Assembly (NCBI GenBank): GCA_910577465.1
Contig: CAJTMM010000004.1
Span: 1-62,356, forward strand
DNA: 62,356 nucleotides
DNA from: an uncultured Muribaculaceae bacterium
GTDB taxonomy: Bacteria > Bacteroidota > Bacteroidia > Bacteroidales > Muribaculaceae
Reading direction: 5' to 3'
Positions within the stretch are counted from its first letter, which is position 1. Each line of letters opens with the position of its first letter. The position numbers were made by a program, and so were the translations under genes. The notes below the pieces were generated by a model. It was not told where the DNA came from. It did no database searches and saw only the letters and a list, made by a program, of their open reading frames with translations. Positions 1 through 8,824 of the stretch are shown one piece after another.

Positions 1-8
1 TGGGGAGG

Positions 9-359
9 TTACGCGCCTTTCACTTTGTCAACGATTGCCTTGAAAGCGGCGGGATTGTTGAGCGCGAGGTCGGCGAGAACTTTACGGTTGATTTCGATAC
101 CTGATTTGTGAATCAAGCCCATCAGCTTGGAGTAAGAGAGGTCTTCGAGACGGGCAGCGGCGTTGATACGCTGAATCCACAAAGCACGGAAGTTGCGTTT
201 TTTATCTTTACGGTCGCGGTAAGCGTAGGTAAGACCTTTTTCCCAAGTGTTCTTGGCAACGGTCCATACGTTACGACGGCAACCGAAGTAACCACGGGTG
301 AGTTTTAAGATTTTCTTTCTGCGAGCTCTTGAAGCTACATGATTTACTGATCTTGGCAT
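9..359 (-). CDS. rplT: 50S ribosomal protein L20
   Basis: Ribosomal protein L20 (116 aa), which binds 23S rRNA early in assembly of the large subunit. The sequence is complete, from MPRSVNHVASRARRKK to the C-terminal AFKAIVDKVKGA, and has the very basic N-terminal extension and the family's usual length. It is the last gene of the thrS-infC-rpmI-rplT series on the minus strand, 116 bases downstream of rpmI. In many bacteria L20 represses its own operon through the mRNA; I see only a small GCC/GGC hairpin in the gap and cannot claim that control here. Identification is essentially certain. Confidence 0.98.
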   Translation of the reverse strand: MPRSVNHVASRARRKKILKLTRGYFGCRRNVWTVAKNTWEKGLTYAYRDRKDKKRNFRALWIQRINAAARLEDLSYSKLMGLIHKSGIEINRKVLADLALNNPAAFKAIVDKVKGA

Positions 360-475
360 TTTGATAAATGATTTTTGAAAGTTAGCGGCTAATGCTCTTG
401 AGTGCTAAACATTCGGTTAGTAAAATTGAATATAAAATCACGAATTAAATGTGAGATTCCGAGAAAGCCTTGGGC

Positions 476-673
476 TTACTTCATACCCAACAGTGATTTA
501 ACGCTGTTTTCGTCGACCTTTGCCACCAATGAGAAGTGAGTAAGGTTACGCTTCTGCTTTTTGGTTTTCTTGGTGAGAATGTGGCTCTTGAAGGCGTGTT
601 TTCTCTTGATCTTTCCTGATCCGGTAAGGGCGAACCTCTTTTTGGCACCGGAATTAGTCTTAATCTTAGGCAT
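476..673 (-). CDS. rpmI: 50S ribosomal protein L35
   Basis: Ribosomal protein L35 (65 aa), a small basic component of the 50S subunit. The sequence begins MPKIKTNSGAKKRF and contains the typical GSGKIKRKHAFKSHILTKK core, which fits the family over its full length. It lies between infC (49 bases upstream) and rplT in the conserved infC-rpmI-rplT order, so it is very probably co-transcribed with them from upstream of thrS. Confidence 0.98.
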   Translation of the reverse strand: MPKIKTNSGAKKRFALTGSGKIKRKHAFKSHILTKKTKKQKRNLTHFSLVAKVDENSVKSLLGMK

Positions 674-722
674 TTGTTTTACTTTTAAAAAATTAATTCG
701 AGTTATATCTTGAGTGATATTT

Positions 723-1307
723 TTATTTCTTTTTTGGTGACAGCATGATAATCATGCGCTTACCCTCGAGTACGGGCATCTGCTCGACTTTTCCGTATTC
801 CTCAAGGTCGTTGGCAAAGCGGAGCAACAGAACCTCGCCTTGCTCCTTGAACAGGATGGAGCGTCCGCGGAAGAATACGTAGGCTTTGACTTTGGCACCT
901 TCCTGAAGGAATCCCATGGCGTGCTTGAGCTTGAAGTTGTAGTCGTGGTCGTCGGTCTGAGGTCCGAAACGAATTTCCTTAACGACAACTTTAGTAGCCT
1001 TGGCTTTCTGCTCTTTCTGATGCTTCTTCTGCTGATAGAGGAATTTCTGATAGTCAAGAATCTTGCATACAGGAGGAGCGGCATTGGGTGAAATCTCAAT
1101 GAGGTCAAGCCCCAAGTCATCGGCAATGCGGATGGCTTCCTGAATGGAATATATTCCCGTTTCCACGTTATCGCCCACAAGACGTACCTCGCGGGCACGG
1201 ATGTGTTCATTGATAGCGTACAGGTCCTTCTGGGTGTTGGCACCACGACGTTGCGGACCGTTGTTGTTAGGTCTGCGCGACCCGGGTACAAAAGGTTTTT
1301 TCTCCAT
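723..1307 (-). CDS. infC: Translation initiation factor IF-3
   Basis: IF-3 (194 aa) binds the 30S subunit, prevents premature joining of 50S and checks the initiator codon-anticodon pair. The N domain shows INEHIRAREVRLVG and an IEISPNAAPPVCKILDYQKF segment; the C domain has KEIRFGPQTDDHDYNFK and a QMPVLEGKRM ending. A short Pro/Asn-rich N-terminal tail (residues 1-25) precedes it. The start is only about 10 bases after the thrS stop, so translation is probably coupled. In many bacteria infC starts at a rare AUU; here the ATG in front of EKKPFVPGS gives a sensible N-terminus. Confidence 0.97.
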   Translation of the reverse strand: MEKKPFVPGSRRPNNNGPQRRGANTQKDLYAINEHIRAREVRLVGDNVETGIYSIQEAIRIADDLGLDLIEISPNAAPPVCKILDYQKFLYQQKKHQKEQKAKATKVVVKEIRFGPQTDDHDYNFKLKHAMGFLQEGAKVKAYVFFRGRSILFKEQGEVLLLRFANDLEEYGKVEQMPVLEGKRMIIMLSPKKK

Positions 1308-1316
1308 TCAGTGGGG

Positions 1317-3254
1317 TTATTGATTAATCATTTCTTCGACTTCTTTAGCCAAATTCGCTGCAAAGGTAGTAATTTTCATTGTACCTTTATCACCTTCGCC
1401 CTGTTTTCTTACAGAAATTTCATCATTTTCGGCTTCTTTTTCACCAACGATGAGCAAATATGGTATTCGGCGCAACTCATTGTCGCGGATTTTCTTACCT
1501 ATTTTCTCGTTGCGGTCGTCGACAATGGTGCGTACGTCGGCAGCGTTGAGTTCTTTTGCCACACGGTAAGCGTAGTCATTGAACTTCTCGCTGATGGGGA
1601 GCACCACAGCCTGGTCGGGGGCGAGCCAGAGGGGGAAGCGTCCGGCGGTGTGCTCGAGGAGCACAGCCACGAAGCGTTCCATGGAGCCGAAGGGCGCACG
1701 GTGAATCATGACAGGACGGTGCTTCTGATTGTCGGCACCGGTGTATTCGAGCTGGAAGCGTTCGGGGAGGTTGTAGTCGACCTGTATGGTACCCAACTGC
1801 CAACGGCGTCCGATGGCGTCCTTGACCATGAAGTCGAGTTTGGGACCGTAGAATGCAGCTTCGCCAAGTTCGGTTCGTGCATTAAGGCCTTTTTCGGCGC
1901 ATGCCTCGATGATGGCGTTCTCAGCAAGGTGCCAGTTCTCGTCGGTACCGATGTATTTCTCCTTGTTCTTGGGATCGCGGAGTGATATCTGAGCCTCGAA
2001 GTTTTCAAATTTGAGAGCCTTGAAGATGTAGAAGATGATGTCCATCACCTTGAGGAACTCGTCTTTAATCTGGTCGGGGGCACAGAAGATGTGAGCGTCG
2101 TCCTGAGTAAATCCGCGTACACGGGTGAGTCCGTGGAGCTCGCCTGACTGCTCGTAGCGGTAAACCGTACCGAACTCGGCAAGGCGCAGGGGCAGGTCGC
2201 GGTAGCTACGGGGGAATGCCTTGAATATCTCACAGTGGTGAGGGCAGTTCATAGGTTTGAGCAGGTATTCCTCGCCTTCCTCGGGTGTGTGGATGGGCTG
2301 GAAGGAGTCCTTGCCGTATTTGGCGTAGTGACCGGAGGTGACGTAGAGGTTCTTGTTACCGATATGGGGTGTGATGACCTGCTGATAGCCGTACTGCTTC
2401 TGAATCTTGCGGAGGAACTGCTCGAGACGGTCACGCAAAGCTGCACCTTTGGGGAGCCACAAGGGCAGACCGGCACCGACATTCTGCGAGAATGCGAAGA
2501 GCTCCATCTCCTTGCCGAGCTTGCGGTGGTCGCGTTTCTTGGCTTCCTCGAGAACCTGAAGGTATTCGTCGAGCATCTTCTGCTTGGGGAATGTGATACC
2601 GTAGACGCGCACCAACTGATTGCGTTTTTCGTCACCGCGCCAGTAGGCACCTGCGAGCGACATAACCTTCACCGCCTTGATGGGCGCGGTATTGGGGATA
2701 TGCGGACCACGGCAGAGGTCGGTGAATGAGCCTTGAGTGTAGGTGGTGATATGACCATCCTCGAGCTCGCTAATGAGTTCGCACTTGTACTGCTCGCCGC
2801 GGTCGCCGAAGAGCTTGAGAGCGTCGTCCTTGGATATGTCGGCACGTACAATCTCCTGCTTCTGACGGGCGAGTTCAAGCATCTTCTTCTCAATCTTGGG
2901 GAAGTCGGCAGCGGTGATGGTGTGCTGTCCGGGGTCGATATCATAGTAGAAACCGTTTTCGACAGCCGGACCGATACCGAATTTCACACCGGGATACAGT
3001 TCCTGGAGTGCTTCGGCGAGAAGGTGTGCCGAGCTGTGCCAGAAGGCGTGCTTGCCTTCAGCATCGTCCCATTTGAACAATTTGATATTAGCGTCTTCGG
3101 CTATGGGGCGTGTGAGGTCCCATTCCTGATCATTGACCGATGCCGCCAACACGTCCTGAGCCAGACGCGGGCTGATGCTTTCGGCTATCTGCAGCGGAGT
3201 AACGCCACTTTCAAATTCTTTTACCGAATTGTCGGGAAATGTTATCTTTATCAT
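1317..3254 (-). CDS. thrS: Threonyl-tRNA synthetase
   Basis: ThrRS (645 aa) charges tRNA-Thr in the cytoplasm. Domains in order: N-terminal TGS (MIKITFPDNS...), the editing domain with HSSAHLLAEAL, the class II catalytic core with LKPMNCPHHCEIF and the arginine motif YRYEQSGELHGL, then the anticodon-binding domain. I chose the internal ATG giving MIKITFPDNS, the usual start of the family; an ATG ten codons upstream would only add a non-conserved tail. It is first in the translation operon, with a -7 element about 65 bases upstream. Confidence 0.97.
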   Translation of the reverse strand: MIKITFPDNSVKEFESGVTPLQIAESISPRLAQDVLAASVNDQEWDLTRPIAEDANIKLFKWDDAEGKHAFWHSSAHLLAEALQELYPGVKFGIGPAVENGFYYDIDPGQHTITAADFPKIEKKMLELARQKQEIVRADISKDDALKLFGDRGEQYKCELISELEDGHITTYTQGSFTDLCRGPHIPNTAPIKAVKVMSLAGAYWRGDEKRNQLVRVYGITFPKQKMLDEYLQVLEEAKKRDHRKLGKEMELFAFSQNVGAGLPLWLPKGAALRDRLEQFLRKIQKQYGYQQVITPHIGNKNLYVTSGHYAKYGKDSFQPIHTPEEGEEYLLKPMNCPHHCEIFKAFPRSYRDLPLRLAEFGTVYRYEQSGELHGLTRVRGFTQDDAHIFCAPDQIKDEFLKVMDIIFYIFKALKFENFEAQISLRDPKNKEKYIGTDENWHLAENAIIEACAEKGLNARTELGEAAFYGPKLDFMVKDAIGRRWQLGTIQVDYNLPERFQLEYTGADNQKHRPVMIHRAPFGSMERFVAVLLEHTAGRFPLWLAPDQAVVLPISEKFNDYAYRVAKELNAADVRTIVDDRNEKIGKKIRDNELRRIPYLLIVGEKEAENDEISVRKQGEGDKGTMKITTFAANLAKEVEEMINQ

Positions 3255-3318
3255 TGATTTTAAATTATTTATCAAACACATCACCCCGACGCCAAAGGCT
3301 CCGAGGCAAAATCAACCG

Positions 3319-3326
3319 CAAATTTA
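3319..3326 (-). promoter_or_regulatory. Promoter -7 element of the thrS operon
   Basis: Read on the minus strand this is TAAATTTG, a perfect match to the Bacteroidetes TAnnTTTG element. It would place the transcript start near 3312, giving an untranslated leader of about 58 bases before thrS. No convincing -33 TTG is visible at the right distance. Confidence 0.55.
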
Positions 3327-3396
3327 GCTTATTTATTTGATAATCCCACCATTCGGTTAAATAAATTATATATGTGATGCGACGGGTACGCGATGA

Positions 3397-3429
3397 TTTG
3401 GGATTACGGGTGGAGTGTATGTATATTTG
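3397..3429 (+). promoter_or_regulatory. Bacteroidetes-type promoter of the alpha-galactosidase gene
   Basis: TTTG at 3397-3400 and TATATTTG at 3422-3429 are separated by 21 bases, close to the consensus for the primary Bacteroidetes sigma factor. The predicted start of transcription near 3435 leaves a leader of about 37 bases before the ATG at 3472, which argues against an in-frame ATG further upstream at 3442. Confidence 0.75.
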
Positions 3430-3471
3430 CAATATAGTTAAATGTATATACACACATATCAGAATCAAAAT

Positions 3472-5070
3472 ATGAAACGAATCCTGTGGTCAATGATTTT
3501 AGTTTGCAGCTGTCTCGCAGCGATTGGAGCGGAGCCGCCCATCATGGGGTGGAGTTCATGGAACACCTATAGGGTGAATATCTCGGACACGCTGATAATG
3601 AAGCAAGCCGACGCCCTGGTGAAAAGCGGGCTGATGGATGCCGGATACCGGTATGTGAATATAGACGACGGATATTTCGGCGGCCGCGACTCGGTGACGG
3701 GACGGCTGATATTCCATCCGCAGCGGTTTCCCCACGGGCTGAAGCCTGTTGTGGAACATATCCATTCGCTCGGGCTGAAAGCCGGGATATATAGCGATGC
3801 GGGCGAGAACACCTGCGGCAATTTCTGGGATAAGGATACCCTGGGCCGCAACGTGGGGCTATACGGGCATGAGGAGACGGACTGCAGGATGCTGTTTGAC
3901 GAGCTGGGGTTTGATTTCATAAAGGTGGACTTCTGCGGCGGCGATGCCAAGCAGAACAGCACGGGGCTGTCGCTCGACCCTGAGGAACGCTACAGGTCGA
4001 TACGTAGCTCGATAGACCGCTACGGGCGGAAGGATGTGACAATGAACGTGTGCCGATGGGCCTATCCGGGCACATGGGTAAGGGAGGTGGCATCGTCATG
4101 GCGCACGACGGGAGATATTAGCAGCTCATGGAGGTCGGTAAAGGGTATCATAGCCGAGAACCTATATCTATCGGCATACGCCTGCGCAGGGCATTACAAC
4201 GATATGGACATGCTGGAGGTGGGACGCGGTATGAGCGACGAAGAGGACCGGACCCACATTGCCATGTGGTGCATGATGAGGTCACCGCTGCTGATAGGAT
4301 GCGACCTAACCACACTGCGTCCTGAAACCCTGGAACTGCTCACAAACGCCGACCTCATAGCCCTGAACCAGGACACGGCGGGCGAGCAGGCATACGTGGC
4401 AGAGCGAACCAATGGCGGCTACATACTGACCCGCGATGTGGAACGACGGGGCGAACTATCGCGTGCGGTTGCCATGTACAATCCTACGGACAGCGCGGTG
4501 ACTATGAGCGTATGTCCACGAGATATAGAATTAGGCGGGAGCATATCGGCGCGTGACTTGACCATGCAGCAGGATATGGGAAATATAGCGGACAGCCTGA
4601 GGTTAACGGTGCCGGCACACGGCACGAGGGTGTTCCGGCTCACCGGCACGGAACGGCTGCCGCGCACACGCTACGAAGCGGAAACGGCATTCATACCCAC
4701 TTATCAAGAGCTTGTGAACCCGATAGCCGCCGGCACGGGGTATTACCGCGAGGATATGAGATGCAGCGGCGGCATGTGCGCCACGAACCTTGGCGGCAGC
4801 GGCGACAACCGATTGATATGGGAATCGGTGGAGTGTCCTGCCGACGGAGTGTATGCCATAACGATACGGTCGCTGTCGGATGAGCCACGGGAGTATTCCG
4901 TGGAGGTGGACGGAGAGGTGGTGCGCAATGCGTCGACCCTCGGAACGGGAGTTCCGGAGGAGAGTGTGACGGAGATAGCATTGAAACGCGGCAGGCACCG
5001 GATAGCGGTGCTGAACGACACAGCTCCGATGCCTGACATGGACTGCATGTACGTAAGGTGGCAACGCTGA
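3472..5070 (+). CDS. Secreted GH27 alpha-galactosidase with C-terminal carbohydrate-binding domain
   Basis: A 532-residue exported glycoside hydrolase of family GH27, expected to release terminal alpha-galactose from plant or host glycans. A signal peptide (about residues 1-20, ending AIGA) is followed by the (beta/alpha)8 domain: MGWSSWNTY at 25-33, YVNIDDGYF at 61-69, nucleophile Asp153 in FIKVDFCGG, and acid/base Asp215 in RTTGDIS. NDMDMLEVG (243-251) is also typical. After a small beta-sandwich, residues from about 400 (YEAETAF...) resemble a CBM35/CBM6-like module. It converges with the barrel protein gene, one base apart at the stops. The exact substrate cannot be read from the sequence. 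Confidence 0.9.
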   Translation: MKRILWSMILVCSCLAAIGAEPPIMGWSSWNTYRVNISDTLIMKQADALVKSGLMDAGYRYVNIDDGYFGGRDSVTGRLIFHPQRFPHGLKPVVEHIHSLGLKAGIYSDAGENTCGNFWDKDTLGRNVGLYGHEETDCRMLFDELGFDFIKVDFCGGDAKQNSTGLSLDPEERYRSIRSSIDRYGRKDVTMNVCRWAYPGTWVREVASSWRTTGDISSSWRSVKGIIAENLYLSAYACAGHYNDMDMLEVGRGMSDEEDRTHIAMWCMMRSPLLIGCDLTTLRPETLELLTNADLIALNQDTAGEQAYVAERTNGGYILTRDVERRGELSRAVAMYNPTDSAVTMSVCPRDIELGGSISARDLTMQQDMGNIADSLRLTVPAHGTRVFRLTGTERLPRTRYEAETAFIPTYQELVNPIAAGTGYYREDMRCSGGMCATNLGGSGDNRLIWESVECPADGVYAITIRSLSDEPREYSVEVDGEVVRNASTLGTGVPEESVTEIALKRGRHRIAVLNDTAPMPDMDCMYVRWQR

Positions 5071-5071
5071 A

Positions 5072-7159
5072 TCAGCGTGCGGCGGCTTTTGAGGTCTGCA
5101 CGTCGGCATCGCCGTCGATAAGGCGTGTGGCGCGGCGTTTCTGTTTACCCCACTGCAGATTGTAGCTGATCTTGAGCACCAGCATTTTCTCAATGTTCTT
5201 GCCACGCATGGTGTACTTATTGGAATTGTACGCGCTCAACAGTTGCGAGCCGTAACTGTATCGGGCAAATGGCATGAGCATACCTGCCATGAACTGAAAG
5301 GAGCCATGTTGGTATTGGAGCGCGATGACACCTATTTTCTCGCCATGTTCGATGGTCTCGCCCCATAGCTCCCCTCCCCTGTTCTCGTATTGGAAGAGGA
5401 ATGTCCAGTTCCAGTGCATTGCCATGAGAGTGACATCGCCGCTCCAGCCATTGTAGATATGGGTATAGCCACTGCCGTTGGATTTCTGATGTGAGAAGCG
5501 CAACGAGCCTTCGACATTGAGCCATCCGGGCACTATGACCACCTGTGGCGACAGGGTAATCTCCCAACGGGTGAATGCTCCGCCATTGTCGTAGGAGGTG
5601 ACGAGTTTATCGCCTTGCCACTGCATAAACGGGGTTACGGCATCGACACTTCTGCCCCAGCGTGCGTAAAGTGACCCCTCGACACGGGGGAATGAGTAAT
5701 TGTAGTATGCCGACACGCGGTAGTTGGCGTACGGATGGAGATTGGGATTGCCAACCCGATACTGGAAACCGTCAATCTGCTGCGGTACGGCATTGGTCTG
5801 GCTCAATGTGGGCGCGGTGGTCCATGTCTGGAAATACAGGCGGTACTGCGCCGCGTCGCAGAAACGGTAGGATGCGGTGAAGCGCGGACGCCATGACCAT
5901 GTGTGGCTGGAAGTGCCGCTTTCGCGCGATGCGATGTCGGTGAACTGCGCCCCCATGCCGCCGGTGAGGTTGACCCTGCCTATGCGCCGGAAGTATTCGC
6001 CGAAGAGATATATGCGGTCTTGAGTCTGATGGAATACGGCGTTGCCGAGATTGCGGTATGTGGAGCGGTTGCGGTTTGCCGAATAGCTTGCCCCGGCAGT
6101 GAACTTGGAGCGATTCCACTGCTTGATGTAGTTGACCTCGGTCCGGTAAGCCTGATTGTGGTCGCGTATGTCAGTGGATATGTCGGTATCCTGACCGGGG
6201 ATGCGCTCGAGGTAGCTGTGCAGATTGTCACCCGCAACGTAGCTCATGGAAGCGCTTGCCACAAGGGTCTGCTTGCGCGGCAGTTTGCGCTCGAAATAGG
6301 CACTCGCCCACGGGGTGGTGCTCTGGGACATGGAGTAATCGGTAAGAGCGATATCGTCGGAGCCGTCGCTGAGCGACATCAATCCATGGTAGCAAGTGCC
6401 GTTGTTCATGTCACGCGTGAATCCGGCACCAATCCACACGGTGGTCTTGTCGGGGTCGATGTAGGAGTAGCCTACGGAGGGGGTCAGGAAATCACCGCTT
6501 ACGTATCCGCCGAGCGGCTTTTCATCGCGGATGAGCGATGTGCCGTCGGCATAGGTGAAACGCTCGCTGTATTCGCGGTACATATCGAGCTTATGCGTGA
6601 GTTTGCCGTAAGCGCCGAGTGTGAGCTGCGACTTTCCGAAATTGAGCTGAAGGTCGGCATTGTAATTGCCCCATGGCTGTGTGAGCGCCTGCATTGCCGA
6701 GAGCATCAGGGCGCCACCGCTGTCGGGGTTGGATACAATGAAATTGATTACAGCCACGGCATCGCCGTAGCGTAGTCCTGGATTCTCGATGTACTCCACG
6801 CGCTTGACCGACTGCGGCAGTATCGCCTTGACCTGAGCCATGGTGGCTTCGCGTCCGTTGATGCGTAGCTGCACATCCTGTCCGGCAGTACGTATGGTCT
6901 CCATAACGGTGTTGACCGAAAGCGACGGTATGAGCATGTTGCCGAGCAGCGTCATGGCATTGGTAGACTGCTCCACGGCAGAAGCCGCGGGGTAGTACAC
7001 GTCCATATCGGGGCGGCGGATAACCTTGGCGGCTTGCACAACCACCTCCTGTAATTGGATGTCGGTAGAAACGGAATCGGCCGGAGCCTGCGCGGCGGCA
7101 CTTACGATAGATGAAACGGCGGTCGTGGTGACCAATAGGAAACGGGAGGTGGGTATCAT
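5072..7159 (-). CDS. Outer-membrane beta-barrel protein (TonB-dependent receptor-like)
   Basis: A 695-residue protein with a signal peptide (MIPTSRFLLVTTTAVSS...AQA), then a plug-like region starting LQEVVVQAAKVIRRPDMDVYY and containing VQLRINGREATMAQVKAIL and VEYIENPGLRYGDAVAVI. The rest is alternating aromatic beta-strands, as in the Bacteroidetes outer-membrane beta-barrel family (PF14905-like). It lacks the N-terminal carboxypeptidase-like domain of SusC proteins and there is no SusD partner nearby, so it is probably not a glycan-uptake pair. It is divergent from frc across a 242-base gap. Substrate unknown. Confidence 0.8.
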   Translation of the reverse strand: MIPTSRFLLVTTTAVSSIVSAAAQAPADSVSTDIQLQEVVVQAAKVIRRPDMDVYYPAASAVEQSTNAMTLLGNMLIPSLSVNTVMETIRTAGQDVQLRINGREATMAQVKAILPQSVKRVEYIENPGLRYGDAVAVINFIVSNPDSGGALMLSAMQALTQPWGNYNADLQLNFGKSQLTLGAYGKLTHKLDMYREYSERFTYADGTSLIRDEKPLGGYVSGDFLTPSVGYSYIDPDKTTVWIGAGFTRDMNNGTCYHGLMSLSDGSDDIALTDYSMSQSTTPWASAYFERKLPRKQTLVASASMSYVAGDNLHSYLERIPGQDTDISTDIRDHNQAYRTEVNYIKQWNRSKFTAGASYSANRNRSTYRNLGNAVFHQTQDRIYLFGEYFRRIGRVNLTGGMGAQFTDIASRESGTSSHTWSWRPRFTASYRFCDAAQYRLYFQTWTTAPTLSQTNAVPQQIDGFQYRVGNPNLHPYANYRVSAYYNYSFPRVEGSLYARWGRSVDAVTPFMQWQGDKLVTSYDNGGAFTRWEITLSPQVVIVPGWLNVEGSLRFSHQKSNGSGYTHIYNGWSGDVTLMAMHWNWTFLFQYENRGGELWGETIEHGEKIGVIALQYQHGSFQFMAGMLMPFARYSYGSQLLSAYNSNKYTMRGKNIEKMLVLKISYNLQWGKQKRRATRLIDGDADVQTSKAAAR

Positions 7160-7401
7160 GTCTTATTACGATTATTTACACCTCATAGACGAATGGCAGA
7201 TGAATTTGGTTACAAACGGGGATAGTTTTTTTGCGTGGCGGGACAGTGTTAAAAGTGGCTTTATTTTGCAGTGCGACGGATGGGGTAAGCAACCTTTTGG
7301 AGAGATGCGTTGTTGTAATACTGAAAGTGTCCTGCGGGGCACATATATACTTTGCAAACAATAAACTCTTAATTACTATAACTTTTTACTCAATTATCGT
7401 T
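7160..7401. other. Divergent intergenic region upstream of the oxalate genes
   Basis: This 242-base gap separates the barrel gene (minus) from frc (plus). The plus strand has a degenerate -7-like element (ATACTTTG, about 7347-7354) some 50 bases before the frc ATG; it is one base off TAnnTTTG register and has no clear -33. No regulator-site palindrome or small gene could be supported. Confidence 0.35.
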
Positions 7402-8697
7402 ATGAATACCGCACCTTTACAAGGAATCAAAGTTGTAGACTTCACTGCCGTACAGTCTGGTCCTTCATGTACACAAATGCTCGCCTGGCTCGGTGCCGAG
7501 GTTATAAAAATCGAACGTCCCGGCAGCGGTGACGCCACCCGTAAGGAACTCCAGTTCCTGCCCGATGAACCGAGCTATTACTTCCTACAGCTCAACAGTG
7601 ACAAGAAGTCGCTGACTCTTGACGCAGCTACCCCCGACGGTAAGGAAATCCTTACGAAACTTATCAAGGAGGCTGATATATTTGTTGAAAACCTTCACCC
7701 GGGCGCAATGGATAAGCTCGGTTTCAGCTGGGAAGTCGTGCATCAGCTCAACCCGCGTTGTATCTACGGTACAATCAAGGGATTCCCATTGTCATCGAAA
7801 TTCAAGGATCTTAAAGCTTATGAGCCTATAGCCCAGGTTACATCAGGCGCAGCATCAACCACTGGTTGGTGGGAAGGTCCGGACAATGTGCCTACACAGA
7901 GTGGTGCCGCTCTTGGTGACTCAAACTCAGGTATGCACCTTCTGATCGGTCTGCTCGCCGCATTGATGCAACGTGAAAAGACCGGTGAAGGCTCATACGT
8001 TTACCAATCGATGCACAACGCATCGCTTAACCTGTGCCGTATCAAGACCCGTGACCAGTTGACACTGGACCGTATCGGTTACCTTACCCAATTCCCGCAG
8101 TACCCGAATGAGAAATTCGCCGACTACGTGCCCCGTTCAGGCAACCAGGAGGGTTCCGGCGTGCTTGGCTGGACATACAAATGTAAGAACTGGGCCACTG
8201 ACCCCAATGATTATGTATATGTGATACTTCAGCGCGATGCCAAGAGTTTCGAGAAAGCATGTAAGGCACTCGGATTCGAGGATTGGCTTACCAACCCCGA
8301 CTTCAACACCGCCGATGCCCGCGACAAACACAAACAGGAGATATACAAACGTATCGAATCATTCACCATCACCAAGGATAAATATGAGGTGACCGAACTT
8401 CTGTCGGCAGCAGCAGTGCCGGTGGGTCCCGTAATCTCAACCAAGGAATTGATGGATGACCAGTCACTTTACGACGGCAATACCCTCGTGAAGATTAACC
8501 AAGGCGGAAAAATCGGTGAATTCGTTACCGTAGGATGCCCCTTCACCATCTCCAACTATCAGCCTACTTACGGCCCATGTCCGACATTGGGCGGCAACAC
8601 CGCAGAAGTGCTTTCCGCCCTCGGTTATATCCAGGAGCAGATTGACTCTTTTGCCAAGAACGGTACCACCGCTCCGCTTGCTGACGGACAGATGTAA
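7402..8697 (+). CDS. frc: Formyl-CoA:oxalate CoA-transferase
   Basis: Class III CoA-transferase (431 aa; Oxalobacter Frc is about 428) that moves CoA from formyl-CoA to oxalate, giving oxalyl-CoA and formate. Visible features: VVDFTAVQSGP near the N-terminus, IKIERPGSGDATR, EVVHQLNPRCIYGTIKGF, and the catalytic Asp173 in AALGDSNSGMH. The ATG at 7402 gives the family start (MNTAPLQGIKVVDF); the 57 codons in frame upstream are not conserved. The active-site glycine loop, GGGGQ in studied Frc enzymes, reads EGSGV here (250-254). Oxc follows after a terminator-like hairpin, which together with the AEC carrier makes the assignment firm. Confidence 0.94.
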   Translation: MNTAPLQGIKVVDFTAVQSGPSCTQMLAWLGAEVIKIERPGSGDATRKELQFLPDEPSYYFLQLNSDKKSLTLDAATPDGKEILTKLIKEADIFVENLHPGAMDKLGFSWEVVHQLNPRCIYGTIKGFPLSSKFKDLKAYEPIAQVTSGAASTTGWWEGPDNVPTQSGAALGDSNSGMHLLIGLLAALMQREKTGEGSYVYQSMHNASLNLCRIKTRDQLTLDRIGYLTQFPQYPNEKFADYVPRSGNQEGSGVLGWTYKCKNWATDPNDYVYVILQRDAKSFEKACKALGFEDWLTNPDFNTADARDKHKQEIYKRIESFTITKDKYEVTELLSAAAVPVGPVISTKELMDDQSLYDGNTLVKINQGGKIGEFVTVGCPFTISNYQPTYGPCPTLGGNTAEVLSALGYIQEQIDSFAKNGTTAPLADGQM

Positions 8698-8740
8698 TGA
8701 ATCAGCCGTTGAAACAAGATTAATTCCGAATAATATAAAT

Positions 8741-8803
8741 GCCGTGCCTGAGGGAATGTGGTAAGCCACCAAGCCTCGCCACATTCCTCCGGGACGGCTT
8801 TTT
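8741..8803 (+). terminator. Intrinsic terminator or attenuator between frc and oxc
   Basis: A long hairpin: GCCGT at 8741-8745 pairs with ACGGC at 8794-8798 and GGAATGTGG pairs with CCACATTCC inside it. It is followed by five T at 8799-8803. It sits 22 bases before the oxc ATG, so it should reduce read-through from frc into oxc unless it is modulated. Confidence 0.8.
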
Positions 8804-8824
8804 AACTTTCAAACTATATATTAT

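Noticed and set aside
1203..1985. A 260-codon frame antisense to thrS/infC
   Set aside because: The opposite strand encodes complete ThrRS and IF-3, so this frame is a shadow.
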